Positions 63,463 through 64,000 of a DNA stretch of 64,000 nt are shown one piece after another. The notes beneath the pieces were generated by a model, which had not been told where the DNA came from, made no database searches, and saw only the letters and a list, made by a program, of their open reading frames with translations. The DNA is from an uncultured Saprospiraceae bacterium (GTDB lineage: Bacteria > Bacteroidota > Bacteroidia > Chitinophagales > Saprospiraceae), in the NCBI GenBank assembly GCA_937981555.1, contig CALJOK010000007.1, positions 1-64,000 of the forward strand, read 5' to 3'. The translations under genes and the position numbers were made by a program. The first letter of the stretch is position 1. Each line of letters starts with the position of its first letter.

Positions 63463-63946
63463 AATTTCTAGTTGTCATTGTATTTTCCTCTTTCGAAAAA
63501 AACGAACAACATCAATTCCAAGATTATAGAAACAATATGTTCAAAATCTAAGAATAATTTTTTTTGCAAAAATATCTAATGAATCCGAAACGTTTCAATT
63601 ATTCAAACCAAATTTATTCCCGTTTCAAAGAATCTTTCTTCTTCGATAAAAGTAATAATTAGATGGTTTACTCTTAGAAAGGGTTGCGTCTTAAATTTTT
63701 GATAAGTGTTATTTACACGCATAGGAGGGGACAAAACGATAAAAAGAGGTGATAATAAATTTAATCGAATATTGATAAAATCTCATTTTTACCCATACAT
63801 GAGGTTTTTTTTGTTTTTTTGTAAAAAACTAAAGACTATACTCTTGTTTATAAAATCATTATACCTATAATAGTAACATCTACACTCTAACATTTTATAT
63901 ATAAAACCTGTTCCGTTACTCGGGACTAAAACCAACAGTTTATCTT
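63463..63946. other. Divergent intergenic region between the HD gene and porX
   Basis: About 480 AT-rich bases. A minus-strand TATTTTTG (63567-63574) fits the -7 consensus for the HD gene, with TTG about 21 bases further upstream. I see no good box for porX and no ORF or RNA gene. Confidence 0.45.
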
Positions 63947-64000
63947 ATGGAAAAAATTAAAATCCTTTGGGCAGATGACGAAATTGATTTGTTGAAACCA
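63947..64000 (+). CDS. porX: Response regulator, PorX-like (partial, runs off the window)
   Basis: Only the first 18 codons are present: MEKIKILWADDEIDLLKP. The ILWADDEIDLLKP start, with the acidic pair at the beginning of a receiver domain, is characteristic of PorX of Bacteroidota, a response regulator with an alkaline-phosphatase-like output domain that controls T9SS gene expression and works with PorY and sigma-P in Porphyromonas gingivalis. A related response regulator remains possible because the output domain lies outside. Confidence 0.7.
   Translation, partial: MEKIKILWADDEIDLLKP

Overview
The window comes from an AT-rich member of the Bacteroidota, most likely a Saprospiria-type marine or sludge organism (class-level placement is inference). 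The evidence is: several very large secreted proteins ending in type IX secretion (T9SS) sorting domains; SprB-like and PKD repeats; a DUF1800/DUF1501 pair; GLPGLI proteins beside an outer-membrane barrel protein; a B-type SdhCAB complex; promoters of the Bacteroidota type (TAnnTTTG); and, at the right edge, the first 18 codons of a response regulator that looks like PorX, the T9SS regulator. I see no rRNA, tRNA, CRISPR array, transposase or phage gene.

Layout. 0-8.3 kb is housekeeping: an exported unknown protein, sdhCAB (minus strand), an unknown protein, ribonuclease R and type III pantothenate kinase. 8.3-13.8 kb holds two tandem DUF1800 genes and one DUF1501 gene; the gap between the DUF1800 copies carries a chimeric scar that records how the duplication arose. 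13.9-16.2 kb has a DUF819 membrane protein, a strongly palindromic element and a GbsR/MarR-type regulator. 16.3-21.5 kb is a minus-strand cluster of a small HTH protein, a Cys-rich exported peptide, two GLPGLI proteins and a TonB-receptor-like barrel. 22.0-29.7 kb is one giant gene with two glycoside-hydrolase-like domains and 18 PKD domains. 30.3-41.3 kb mixes a repeat protein with a peptidoglycan-binding end, a T9SS cargo protein, HisC, an RlmG-like rRNA methyltransferase, a PnuC-like transporter, an ECF sigma factor paired with a protein that has a double-glycine leader-like motif, a DUF2461 protein, an SRPBCC protein, a DRB0094-type RNA ligase and a Crp-family regulator. 41.6-57.3 kb is a surface-protein region: an S8 protease with 18 SprB-like repeats, a small barrel protein, a 1360-residue protein with 11 Ig-like repeats, and a haem peroxidase with dockerin-like and cohesin-like parts. 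57.5-64 kb has small membrane proteins, a Skp/OmpH chaperone, an ABC ATPase without a visible permease, a second repeat/peptidoglycan-binding protein, an HD-domain hydrolase and the partial porX.

How it fits together. At least five proteins (DUF1501, PKD giant, 400-residue protein, S8 protease, peroxidase) look like T9SS cargo, and the partial PorX would be a regulator of that export system. The Skp-like chaperone and several barrel proteins fit the same heavy outer-membrane and surface traffic. Most genes end in long, nearly perfect stem-loops, often shared by convergent genes. The least explained features are the double-glycine-like peptide beside the ECF sigma factor, the Cys-rich peptide in the GLPGLI cluster, the paired acidic/basic repeat proteins, the two inverted-repeat elements and the dispersed 20-26 bp motif.
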